Source: Rhyzopertha dominica (lineage: Eukaryota; Arthropoda; Insecta; Coleoptera; Bostrichidae). From it: a DNA stretch of 64,000 nt. Location of the stretch: the NCBI GenBank assembly GCA_025024175.1, contig QCXZ01000041.1, positions 1,855,786 to 1,919,785 of the forward strand, written 5' to 3'. A program made the position numbers and the translations under genes. Every line of letters begins with the position of its first letter. Position 1 is the first letter of the stretch. Below, piece after piece: positions 1 to 10,856 of the stretch. The notes beneath the pieces were generated by a model. The model had not been told where the DNA came from and made no database searches. It saw only the letters and a list, made by a program, of their open reading frames with translations.

Positions 1-1275
1 CAAATATGTTCAACTCAAAGGAAATAATACCATTTGTACACACAACTGAAGTTGAAGATCCCCTGAAACAAAATGAAACAAACTGTTAGGTTTTGTTATT
101 TTGTGGTTACTTCAAATAACTTCATCCACTTACCCGTTGTTGACTACAGAAGATTAAAATTATTACAGGAGGTGATAGATATTTTCACAATTACTTACAT
201 ATATTAAAAGTAGCACCACTACACTATCACGCCCCCTACCCTTAACGCACGACCATGTACAACAACGTTTGCGCGACCCAACATACAAATCATCAAAAGC
301 ACGTGCAAGAGAACTAAATTTCATCGACTCACCGCACCAGACATTGCAGTAACTGCTCCCCCTGCCTGAAACAATAGTTAGTATCACTTTTCAGGAAAAA
401 GTTCCATGAAATTTAAAAAAAACTTACAACGTCTGGTTAAGATCGCAGCTTTTAACGCCTCTTGATCCACATCTGGCACTGTAGGGCACTAACACTACAC
501 TAGCACCTGGAACAATAAGGCAATATATTAGAATCAGCAATAACAACGGGATTCTAGGATCAGGAAAATAGTTCTGTCATAAAATTACATCAATTTTTGA
601 GAGTACTTCTCCTATTGCATTGAATTATTTACCGGGGTCATTCAACCCTTGATGGAGCTGGATATTTTGAGATTATCCGATTACCCCTTTTGGTGGTTAA
701 TAATTGTCACCCTGTAAGTATATTGCGTAATATACAAATATTATCGTTTCCGACTTCTTAGAATGACTGAATTATCGTATTAAACGACCTCAACATACCT
801 ACAAGGCATTTTTTGCATACAGTGCTGTCCGAAGTTATTTGCTATACACTTATCAGCTTAATTGAATGTGAATATGAAGGTGAATACGCAGCGGAGATCT
901 GAAAGTCAGAAATAAGAAATTTCCAATTTACCAAAGTGATTGTCAGGTAAATTTTTAAGCTAGTATTACTTTTTATATTCTGAAAACTATAAGTTTTATT
1001 TGCAAAAATGATATAATAACAAATTCTGAGCAGGATACGATATTTTACTTATATTTCAACTTATTCAGAGTCTTTCAAACATGACGAAAAGGACACTGCA
1101 CTGACAAGAAGCTTACTGATAAATATTTAATAGAAATGGCTACAAATGTAGGTATTGTCAAAGCAAATTATTTACGTTATTATGTTGTTTTGACCAATAC
1201 TATATAATTCACAACTTATTTGCCAGTTCAATTTATAAAAGAAAGTAATATTTTGCCTCTCTAAGGTAGTAGGTT
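1..1275. other. No gene recognised; left flank
   Basis: AT-rich sequence in which I find no convincing exon, RNA or element end. The first exon or exons of the cuticle-like gene at 4373-8730, expected to carry a signal peptide and end in phase 1, are not visible here and may lie left of the window. Confidence 0.5.
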
Positions 1276-2110
1276 TTGCATTTTGAAGCTGGCTCATGTA
1301 GACCATTATTGAGTTTATTTTTCGAATGGGTTGCACCCATGGGAATGTGGAATATTATGCAAGAGAAGATAAAAGCAAATTGTAACAGAATGTCAATCGT
1401 AGAAGAAAGTACGTCAGAAGAGATAGGAAGAACGATCAAAGAAACGAAAAGTAATAAATGCAATTGGTCAAATATGGAGCATAAAATGCTAATAGGAGGG
1501 GAAGCAATTCCTCAAGATATTACCATTTCTCTTATAAGCTTGATTTACTAGAAGGGTAACAAATCATACTGCAATAATTACAAAGGTATTAGCGGGACTA
1601 GTTGCATACTCAAACAAAGAATCAAACAAAAACTTTGGTTTTTGGGTTTAGAACTGCCAGGCTACACTTTTTCTATAAGATGGATAACAGAAAAAGGTTA
1701 GAAAGATTTCTCTAGACTCATATGGTGGTTATCTATTAATACAATAATGTACCTTTAAACAAATTATTTAAAATACTGTATAAAAACCGGCTCTACCTAT
1801 GAGACTGCTATTAAACACATGTATCAAAATATAGTAGAAAAATAAAAATCCATATTAAATTTTAACAACTTTTTAAAATTGCCAAGGGCCTGAAATAAGG
1901 ATGGCCCTTTTCTCCAGTTCCATTTAAGACATATTTTGGATGTATATACCTTTGTTTGCGAACGATTAGCTGACGATGTGGCTTACATGACAGGAAAATT
2001 ATTACAAGAATACAATAATTAGGGTTTGAAATAAATGTAAAAAAGACTGAATTCGTATGCATAGTAAGAGCTCCATCGGAACTAGATATCAGATAAAATT
2101 AGTATGAAAA
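1276..2110 (+). mobile_element. Degenerate RTE-like non-LTR retrotransposon relic
   Basis: Broken reverse-transcriptase reading in the plus direction. Near 1540-1600 the reading KGNKSYCNNYKGIS matches the 'GDxxxxxNYRGIS' block at the start of non-LTR reverse transcriptases. Near 1966-2073 there is ADDVAYMTGKLLQEYNN, a stop, and, after a one-base shift, EINVKKTEFVCI. This is the usual 'ADD ... EEY..GLEIN..KTE' block around the catalytic aspartates in RTE-type enzymes. The upstream reading from 1276 (about 90 codons) fits the linker before the polymerase domain. Stops and frameshifts make it inactive. Element ends and target duplications were not found. RTE is my best clade guess; a related non-LTR clade is possible. 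Confidence 0.62.
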
Positions 2111-2721
2111 AAATAAACCCAGGGAACAAAATTACAAAAAATAAATTTGCTATTATGATTGACGGAGAATAAAAGCTAAACATTTATACAGATCATTATA
2201 AGTAGTGGAAATGGAAATTGTTGGGGTTGGGACAAACAAAATTATCTTTTGTTAGGAGTGAATTGTTTTATTTCCGACATATTGCTGCTTTTTCAAAGCT
2301 GTAAAAAACTTCACACATTAGACTAGATTGTGTTCCAGTTGGCATGTGAACAAAACTAGTACAACAGATGGTGGCAGAGAACATTCCGCAAAAGACTTTA
2401 CAATGGGATATAACCATGTGGTTGTACAAGCAAAAACATAGTTATGCTAAACCTGAGAATAACCAAACGTGAATGTTACAATTTAGTGTGTACAAAACTA
2501 ATAAGTCTATCTATATTAGCAAGAAACAGTTATTGATGATAAGCAAAATAGCATAATTAAGTGATAATAATATAAGTATAATATACAGAAAAAAGAAGAA
2601 AAAAATATATACATATAGGTCAGTATTCTCGATTACAATNAGTAAACTATAAAGCATTATGCAATATTCAANNTACGTATAAGAAACATTGCTAAGCTAA
2701 GAAAAATTTACAAACGAAACA
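2111..2721. other. No gene recognised; includes the unresolved 3' end of the next element
   Basis: AT-rich, with three N at 2640 and 2672-2673. The 3' untranslated end of the minus-strand retroposon must lie here, but no clear poly(A) or tandem tail marks it; it probably ends around 2560-2600. Confidence 0.4.
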
Positions 2722-4326
2722 CTATTGTCTGAATTTTAATTTAACTAAAGCTCTAAATTTTTTCAAAGAGTTATGGAAAATATCGACGTCAGAACAGTGC
2801 GAATTATATAATCTAGTAATGCGGGCTAAAGGTCCATTACGACCTAAATTGGTTCGGAAGAGATATTCGCGAAATGAAGGTAAAAAACGACTGTTGTACA
2901 CGGGAACACTTAAGAAGATACTAGAGAGCAAAGAGGGTGAATCAACTGAGCTATTGATTATTTTGTGGAGAAAAAGCAAATCCGCTACTAATCTTCTCTT
3001 TTCTAGGCTCATTATGTTGTACATTCGGGTCAGTGTTGTGGCATTTATTAACCCATAGGAACCCACAACTTTAAAATGAAGATACCTTAAAAATTTGTTT
3101 TGTACCGACTGCAGTCTCAATTTGTATATGTCATACTGTGGAGACCACACAACAGATGCAAAATTGAGTCTGCTATATACAAATGCGAAGTACAGGTTTT
3201 TTATAACTTCAATAGAACTAAAATTTTTAGTTGTTCGAATTATAAAGCCCAACATTCTATTTGCCTGAAAAGCTATATTATCTATATGCACAGAGAAGGT
3301 CATTTTCTGGTCGAAAGTGGCTCCCAAATCTTTCACATGAGAAACGGCCTTTATCTTATTGTTGTCAAAGTTATAGTCAAAGGAAAATAGTCTAATGTTT
3401 CTAGAAAATGTAATAGTACAGCACTTACTGAAATTCAAATAAAGTTTGTTAATTTTACAGTAATTATAGAATTGACATAGGTCGTTTTGAAATAGTATAC
3501 AGTCGGAGATATTACTTACGGGAGCGAAGATTTTTAGGTCATCAGCATAAAGAAGAAAATTGCAGAATTCAAAACAATGCTTAATATCATTAATATAAAT
3601 TAAGAACAGCAGAGGCCCCAAAACCGAACCTTGTGGTACACCTGAAGTGACCCAGTAAGGTGTTGATTTAAAACCATTTATCGATATTACTTGAGTTCTG
3701 CCGCTGACATATGATGATAACCATCTTAACAAAGTTCCGTGCAGACCTATTTTTGACAGTTTGTGAATTAAAATACAGAGGTATTCTGTATAAACAGAAT
3801 CTACTTGAATCTGATGATCCATGGAATTTAAAATAAAGTTGCAATATTCTGTAAGATTTGTCTCGACAGAACGTTGAGAAAAAAAGCCGTGTTGTTGAGT
3901 AAGAATTGATGCTTTCAGGGCCCGAAATAGAACGTTGTGCACTAGAAGTTCGAGGACTTTACTGAATATACATAGCTTGCTGATAGGGGGGTAATTCGCA
4001 ACCAAATTTTTGTCACCGTTTTTGTGAATGGGCAAAACATGGGCTACTTTCCACTGGGAAGGGAATTCGCCCGTTGACAAGGATCGGTTAAAGATCAAAG
4101 TGAGAGGCTCACTAAGTGTTGTAGCAAATNTTNTAATGAAAAAAGTGGGTATGCCATCCGGCCCTTGTCCCTTACTCTCATCGAGGTTAGACAGACAGAG
4201 CGCAACGCTCTCTTTCGTAAAAGATATGTTGCTGATGAGTGCAGACTGAAAATTAGTAAATGAGCAGGGTAGTTGATTGTAAGGTTCAAACGCAGAACGG
4301 AAAAGTTCAGAGAAAAGTTCACAGAT
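2722..4326 (-). mobile_element. 5'-truncated jockey/CR1-like non-LTR retroposon, dead reverse transcriptase
   Basis: An open frame of about 534 codons reads leftwards from 4326 (an upstream stop lies at 4327-4329) to the stop at 2722. It starts inside the domain, so the copy is 5'-truncated. Visible blocks in order: KGQGPDGIP (about 4160), WKVAHVLPIHKNGDKN, VTSGVPQGSVLGPLLF, the YADD box (LLYADDLKIF), a KDLGATFDQKMTF block and VVWSPQYDIY near the C-terminus. All are typical of jockey/CR1-type ORF2 proteins. The catalytic motif A (D-F-S-K-A-F-D) is absent: VDSVYT runs directly into EYLCILIHKL, so a short in-frame deletion removed the first catalytic aspartate. Two N positions lie near 4130. 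The insertion point is about 45 bases upstream of a splice acceptor of the cuticle-like gene. Confidence 0.88.
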
Positions 4327-4372
4327 TTACATACTAAAAAAAGCATTTCCCTTATTTCTTTTTCATTTTCAG

Positions 4373-4862
4373 GTAGCACTGCTGGCAACCTATACGCAGG
4401 AGCGACCGCAGGCAACGGAGTGGGCGCCGCAGCAGGTCTGGGAGGAGAAACTTCCGGAAGAGGTGCAGTGGGCACCTCCTACGCCGGAGCATCTTCCGGA
4501 GCTTCAGGTGCTTATGTGGAAAAGACCGCAGTAAAACCGGCCGCCGGTGCTTTCGGAGCCTCGGGCTCGTTCAGCGCCTCTTACTCGGGAGCAAAGGCTG
4601 CTGAAGGGCCCGTCGAGACGGCTCCGCGCAAAGAGTACGTCGAGAGAACGATAATACCGAATTACGTTGAGAAAACGATTCAGGTGCCCACGTACGTGGA
4701 GAAAACGGTGAAGGTTCCCACCGTTGTGGAACAGAGAATTAGGGTTCCTGCTGAACCCACCGTTGTAGAAAAGACTGTTAGCGCACCCTCGGGTGCGCTG
4801 CAGGAAACTAACGTTCAGAAAATCGTTCCGGTTTCGAAAAGTTCCGTCAAAATCCACTCAAG
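4373..4862 (+). CDS. Gene A exon with YVEKT repeats
   Basis: Acceptor TTTTTCATTTTCAG ends at 4372 and donor AAG|GTAACA starts at 4863. The exon encodes the Gly/Ala-rich region and all YVEKT-type repeats. It starts in phase 1 and ends with two bases (AG) of a split codon. GC content is clearly higher than in the flanks. Confidence 0.85.
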
Positions 4863-7800
4863 GTAACAACGATTAAAGTCGTTATTATTGGCTTGCTTCT
4901 GTTTTCTTCTGGTAATTTGCATGACGGGTTCCGAGCTTGACGCATGAGCATGATTCACAGAAAATCTCTTCTGATGACGTCGCTTGATTAGTAGAATAAC
5001 GGTTTCTCGAGTTGATGCAAATGAGTTGCTTTCCCATAAAATCCATTGACATTTCTAGTTTGCTAAACTAAAGAATCTCAAATGTAAAAGTGTGTAAACA
5101 AAAAATTTATTCCTTAAGCTACTGATTGGAATACTGATAAAAATAGCATTTACAAAAAGATTATTCTAGAACATAATCCGCCCCATATTAAACCGCTAAT
5201 CTCACTTTTGTAAAATGTTAAGTTAAGTTAAGTTTGCTGCTAAGAATTCTTCGCCGTAGTTCTTAATTTGTTTTGCTTCTCATCCTCCGTCGTATGGCTG
5301 TTGTTCTAGTAGCATTATTTGATGTGCTTTGATAACTTTGACATTTGCAGTGCAGTGAAAACAGTCGAATACTTCTTACTGAATTATTAGGAGAGTTCGT
5401 CGAAAGTACGGATTAATCACGGTTTATTTCTGTAAATACGAACTTTATAGGCTAATTATCTTTAATTACTTAGCTTCTTTTTTGTTTTTCTGTGTCCATG
5501 CGTTTTCATGGCAGTTTTTTTAATGCCTAACAATCGTGTTTTAAAATTTATGACACAAGGCATATTCTGCACGTAGCAATGCTGGATTTTATTTATTTAA
5601 TAATGATATTACAAAAAGCTTCAGTCTAATTGCCAAAATGTAAGACTCAATGAAAGCGAATGAATTGAAATCCTAATAATGGTTGACTATCGAGATCTAA
5701 TAATAATATGTTGAATTTCTTTACTAATGGAAACGTTAATAAAACATACTACACCCTATTATCAATAAAGAGGTGATTTCAGAAGGCACCCTATAACGTA
5801 AAAATATATACCGTTAAATTAAAAAGAAAGTTATTCATAATCGAAAATTGCGAAATATGAACCCTCTTTTTAGGAAACGTTTTCAGTAGTAAAAGCAGCA
5901 TCTCTTTGTCTTTCCTACTTTTAAATATATTTGGCTTTCTCCAGCGCACAGCAATCCTCAAAATTTTCATAAACCTTAAATCTAGCTGAAACGATGTTTT
6001 TTCAACAAAATGTATTTTATTAATTATTAAGAAAAAAATAAACAAAGCCATATAAAAGAGAACAGACTGGTAGCGCCCAGAAAAACTTTTGACACCCCGT
6101 GTAGTACAAAATTCATTTAGATTTGATTAAGTACATCAATCCAAATTTTGAAAATTAACCGAACTACAGTTGTTACTCCTATCTCAGATGACACTTAGGT
6201 ACTGTACACAATAAAATTAAACATGTTACCAAAAACAGCATTGCTGTTAGTTTTAAGGCAGTTAACTACCTTCACATATAACTAATAGCATAGAAGTAGG
6301 TGTTTGTGGTAAAGGCGTGTTTTACTCAAAAACAAGGCGCAAAGCAGAACTTATTGTCGAAAAATTTTATTCCTTTTTATCTTCGAAGCAAACAAAATAT
6401 TCTTACTATAATCCAAAAAATTCCGCCTTAGATGTTTGTCTTTTGCTTAAATCATCAAGAGGCCAGTGTTTTTGGCATCAGCTTATTATTCATTTCCACA
6501 TTTATTATTTTTGCAATTGTCGGCAGCTAATATGGTATATACTCTTATTACCTTTATCTAAAGAAACATACTTAGCACAATTTCCTTGTTTGTCAGCAAA
6601 TTTAACACTTTTGAATGATATCAATCAATGTTATCAAATGTAATAGACGATTTAATTTACCTAACGAACATTGAGAAAGATTGACTTGTATATTTTTTAT
6701 TTACATCTACTTCTGCGAGGTTAGTTATTTGTTATTATAACTACATCACAGTAATTATTATTATATCTGTAAAACTTTGCAAAATCAATTCAAATGTATG
6801 TTGTAAAGAATATTTAAATTAAATATGAAAACAAGCAAAACGCATATAGTAGCTTTCAAAACATCCACAAAAAGGTTTTTATACTTAAAACTGGTTGCAA
6901 ATAGTAACGAAGCTTTTCTAGTTGTGTTTTTTTTCAGACAAATGTTGTTTTGATGGAATGATAGCAGTTTTAAATATCACTCATATATGAAACATTAAGC
7001 CCATTTTAAAATACCATATATGAGCCAAGAATTAGTTTAAGAGTTGTTCATACTTTCATGCAGTTAACAACGTTGATTAAATATAAATATCAAACACGTA
7101 AACAGATAGCATTTTTCATGTTTGGCGGTCACAAACGCTTTTCTCACAATTACTGCCACACTCCAGAGATACTGATAATACCGCATGCCTTCCGCTCGCT
7201 TCAAGGAACAAATTATGACACTTTTTGCACAATCCATTATTAAAAATGGACGTCGACCAAGGTTGGTGGTAATGAATTAGTCCCAAATTGAGCGTAACAT
7301 TAATGCATTGCGGTTCGGAATTACGATGTTTTCGGTTTCACCGGAAAATGAACCAACACTTTAGAATTTGCGCCGTTCAGTGCAATCCGAACGAACTTGA
7401 TGTTGCACAGTCATCAGGAAATCGCATCATATTGCATTGTTTAGCGTAACCGATGCAATTAAAAAAAGACTTCATATGACAGCTAATGCTTGATATTAAC
7501 ATAAGTCGTAAATCCTAACAGCTTTTTAATACCCATGCTCTGTACGGAACAACAATCTAGTATGCCACTCCTTAACATACTTCAAGGCATCGTACCGTAT
7601 CGCGGATACGGTTTTAATTATCATTCTTACCGATCTATACTAAATCTAGTGTATTTTTCCAGGACGAGAGGCGACCATACTAAATTAAAGGTGGTCGAGA
7701 GAACCAAAGCGCGACCAGAATCAACGGTTGTTATAAATAAAAATGTGTAAGTAGTTGGTTGTAGGGAAAGTAGACTTTGAAACAATGCCAAATTACACAG

Positions 7801-8730
7801 GGTCTAGATGTAGTTAATGATATTTATTTCGATATTTGTATTGCATTTTTAATAAAGTTTTTGTACTGAAGTACTTGCTTCATTCTTTCTTTTCTAAGTA
7901 ACTGTTTTTGGAAGCATTGTCAATAATGACTCAAGCGATGCTTTATCTTCTTTGGGTACATCTGCCTAAATTTAAGTCACATTTTCAATGTTCCTTTCAA
8001 AGTGTAATTCATGTTGGCATTAATAAATGACTTCTACGTAATCTACTATTTGACACTATTCACACGCCTCTGCCGCTGTCATTTGTTCTTGCGGCGCTTG
8101 TACGAAAAAATTGTACTGTTAATATAAAAAACACATCCCTTAAAGAATTTTTAAGGATAATACGAAATGATATGTTATCATTATCCATTTCGTAAATGAA
8201 GCAATACCTACTTTTAGTAAGATTAGTTTGTACTTCATTTTTGTGCTTTTCTATGCATCTTCCTTTAAAAATAGACATATAATGAACGTAATAGCGATGG
8301 AAATTAGTCATAATAAATAGATCATCCTGGAATTTTTGCAACAGTGTATACGCGTGACGCAATATGTCCTTATTAATTTATACAACTTGATATTCCAGTG
8401 GTGCCGGTTCATATGGAAGTGGTCTAGCTGGTGGACTATCAGCAGGAGCTGGAGCATATGGAGGAGGCTATGGAGGTGGCTACGCAGGAGGTTATGGTGG
8501 TGGCGGATCATCAGCTACCAAAGCTGTTTCTGCCAGCACGTCACCGGAATTGTTTAATGACATCTTCAATGCAAGTAATCCAAAACTAACGTCAATTCAC
8601 GTAATCAAATGGTCTTCTTTTGCAGATTCCCATTTCAACGCTGGGAGCAGTAAACAACTTGCTGAATGGAATACTGGGAGGAACCAGTGGATCATTTGCT
8701 GTCAGCAAGTCAGCTAGTTATTCCGGGTAG
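4373..8730 (+). CDS. Gly/Ala-rich cuticle-like protein with YVEKT repeats (gene A, 5' incomplete)
   Basis: Four exons join in one frame: 4373-4862, 7663-7746, 8399-8570 and 8626-8730 (stop TAG 8728-8730), giving 283 residues plus an unseen N-terminus. The order is a Gly/Ala/Ser-rich start; repeated valine-rich blocks of the form YVEKT-x-VP (about five, one ending VEQRIRVP); a basic linker; a Gly-Tyr-rich stretch (GGGYGGGYAGGYGGGG); and a C-terminal helix module, DIFN-IPISTLGAVNNLL. Intron phases agree at every junction (AG+G, GT+T, phase 0). The composition fits a secreted structural or cuticular protein, but I do not recognise a named family. The exon at 4373 starts in phase 1, so at least one upstream exon is missing. 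An alternative end at 7750 (read-through of the donor at 7747) is possible. The next gene shares the C-terminal module. Confidence 0.8.
4863..7662. other. Gene A intron; one more complex block at 7243-7480
   Basis: No gene or element was identified in this 2.8-kb intron. Around 7243-7480 the sequence becomes less AT-rich and more complex, as in a regulatory block, but no specific motif was assigned. Confidence 0.5.
7663..7746 (+). CDS. Gene A basic linker exon
   Basis: Acceptor GTATTTTTCCAG ends at 7662. The exon adds TRGDHTKLKVVERTK followed by ESTVVINKN. The consensus donor GTAAGT at 7747 allows a phase-matched join to 8399. If the donor is not used, the frame ends at TAA 7748-7750. Confidence 0.75.
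7851..7856 (+). terminator. Possible intronic poly(A) signal of gene A
   Basis: AATAAA lies about 100 bases after the in-frame stop at 7748-7750. It would give a short isoform if the donor at 7747 is ignored. It could equally be a chance hexamer in AT-rich intron. Confidence 0.35.
8399..8570 (+). CDS. Gene A Gly-Tyr-rich exon
   Basis: Acceptor TTGATATTCCAG ends at 8398. The exon encodes a Gly-Ala-Tyr repeat region and ends with SPELFNDIFN in phase 0. The donor is the non-canonical GC-type AAT|GCAAGT at 8571. Confidence 0.85.
8626..8730 (+). CDS. Gene A terminal exon (IPI module)
   Basis: Acceptor TCTTCTTTTGCAG ends at 8625. The exon encodes IPISTLGAVNNLLNGILGG and a Ser-rich tail, stopping at TAG 8728-8730. 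The 55-base intron before it is GC-AG. Confidence 0.88.
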   Translation: MPISTLGAVNNLLNGILGGTSGSFAVSKSASYSG

Positions 8731-10699
8731 CGGAGATGATGTGTGATATGGCGGTCGAGCCAATTAATCAAATTACTCGGAAAATGTTTGATTATTTTCT
8801 TTGTAAATTAAGTAGTATATTAGAAGTGATGTGTGGTATAAATTAAAATGAACAACAACAGAAAAAGTGTTTCTCTTTTATGACCTCATCCATAACTCAA
8901 AGAATACTCATTAACTACTGCGATAGCTAAGTTGTATCAGCGCATCTAAAATCTGCCTATTTCTTAAACGCAATTTAAGTCTTATAGCTTCCGATAGTGG
9001 TTTACCAACATTGAATATCCAAATTTTTATGAAATGCAACGATAATTTAGTCCACAAGGTGTACTGAAAACCAACACACACACAGACACATCTAACCACC
9101 CTTGTATACACAAAATAATAGTCATCTACATAGTTATTTGTCACAGCTTAAGGCCGTAGAAAAAGTTGTACGTATTTGAAAGGAAACCTATTTAAAAAGT
9201 GCACTAGGTATGATTTTCCCCACATATGTTAGAAAGTCATGTTTTCTTAGTACAGTTTGGTAGCACTCAGAATCGCCAGCATTCGTGAAACATTAAGTAA
9301 CTGTTTTAAAATTGCAAATAATTTGAAGTCTTTACCCGGTATTATTACAAGAATGTTTCTATTCCAGTCTGATTTTAACTTAATAAGCAGTTAAACTTCT
9401 GATTAAAAGAGACTTACGTTTAATTCTAAACGCTTCCCGTTTTCTAACGAATGCAGGTATTTCTGGTAATGATGGACGAACAAAGCTATAAGCCAGCTTA
9501 TGAATAATAATCTGTGTCAGCAATACAAAGCTCAATTTATGAAAGATTATTAAAAGCACACGTTGTGATTCTGTGACGTGGGATTACTTTGTATAATAAT
9601 AATTCATTCAGTTATACAATGTTAGATCTGATATTATTAAATTTTAAAATTTTTTAGATGAATTATGACTGTACTGGATTGATGTTATGAATTGAAACAC
9701 TACAACTGATCATATCTTACTACAAATTATTACAAAAATTATAAACGAAAAGGCGGTTCCAATTGTTTGAAATACTTTTGGTAACATCATACTTGCTTCA
9801 AAACGTTCTGTTCTTGCGCAGTCCTCATTTATGTAGTAAGGTCAACTTCTTTGCCTCAAACACCGTCCTGCACCTATCCCATGTTTTCAATGTCTCTTTC
9901 ACTATTTGCTCATATTACGGTAATACAGGAACTTGTTCAATACAGATTAGTCATTTCGCAATATTTTATACACATGCATAAAGCCAACCTTGTGCCGGTA
10001 TAAGGTTGATCAATGTTTAAAAAACCGTTCGACACTTATGGACTACACAAAAAGGTCCTACTTAATTTCAAGTATCCGTTTGTTAGGTTTATTATTTTCT
10101 AATCTTGATTTTCAGACTTTAAAATCAGAGTCGCCGCTGGTTGTTGTATCATCCGGCGTTGATAGCCTGAGCATCTTTTGGTGAATCGACCGAATCAATA
10201 ATATCTCAAAAACTGTCATTAATACATGTATGAATTAGCAAACGTTGGGATTTATGTACTGTATTTAAATTAAAACTAAAATTGTTTCCGGAAATGGGTC
10301 CTGAAAACCACATCATTTAGCTATATTCTTTTCAGAGGGATAGCGCCAAAAAAACCTGAATTTGCGAATGGTGAAACTGAGGGCTAATGTAATATTTTTA
10401 CGACAAATCCAAAAGGGTAATAATGTATTTTATATCACACGTTTATAGTAAGCATCAATATCCCCATATTTTAGCCACGTTATCTGTCTGGCAATAACTG
10501 GGCTGAATTGACGCAAAACAAACGAATTAACTGCTCTCTCGAAGCCAGAAGAACGACTTTCCCTCCCGCTGACTCACATGACCTACCAGAACCTTTCCAC
10601 CTGAAAAGACACCATCTTCTTTTGCAAATCGACACCAATAGACAAGTTCGTAAATGGCCTTAATGAAGCTAAAGATTAGGCAAACATGTTGTATTGCGA
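8731..10699. other. No gene recognised between genes A and B
   Basis: This holds the 3' UTR of gene A (no canonical AATAAA close by; an AATTAAA-type variant lies near 8840) and then AT-rich spacer. No exon or mobile element could be supported. Confidence 0.5.
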
Positions 10700-10856
10700 A
10701 AGGGGTAAAGAGCTCGACAGGCGCCACACATTACACGCAACCAGTTAGAGGGAGACCCCAACAGGTGGTCAGAAGCGAAACGCGAACAGTCAGCACAGTG
10801 AACCGAAAGCGATCTGGTAGATCGTGTCCCGTGAGTGTGTTGTTGTTATTGAATCG
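10700..10856 (+). promoter_or_regulatory. Putative promoter and non-coding first exon of gene B
   Basis: A locally GC-rich stretch contains GTCAGCACAGTGAACCG-like start sequence and ends at a consensus donor, TCG|GTAAGT, at 10857. The next acceptor in the gene (13914) is only four bases upstream of the ATG, so gene B needs a separate 5' UTR exon and this is the best candidate. The transcription start position is inferred. Confidence 0.45.

Noticed and set aside
163..387. 74-codon minus-strand open frame with Cys/Arg-rich translation
   Set aside because: No domain, no splice context, and no relation to the missing first exon of gene A, which is on plus.
5772..6103. Possible non-autonomous DNA element bounded by CACCCTAT and CACCCCGT
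   Set aside because: The two ends are in direct, not inverted, orientation and no target duplication is visible.
6317..6643. 108-codon plus frame inside the gene A intron
   Set aside because: Composition is that of AT-rich DNA read by chance; no domain and no splice context.
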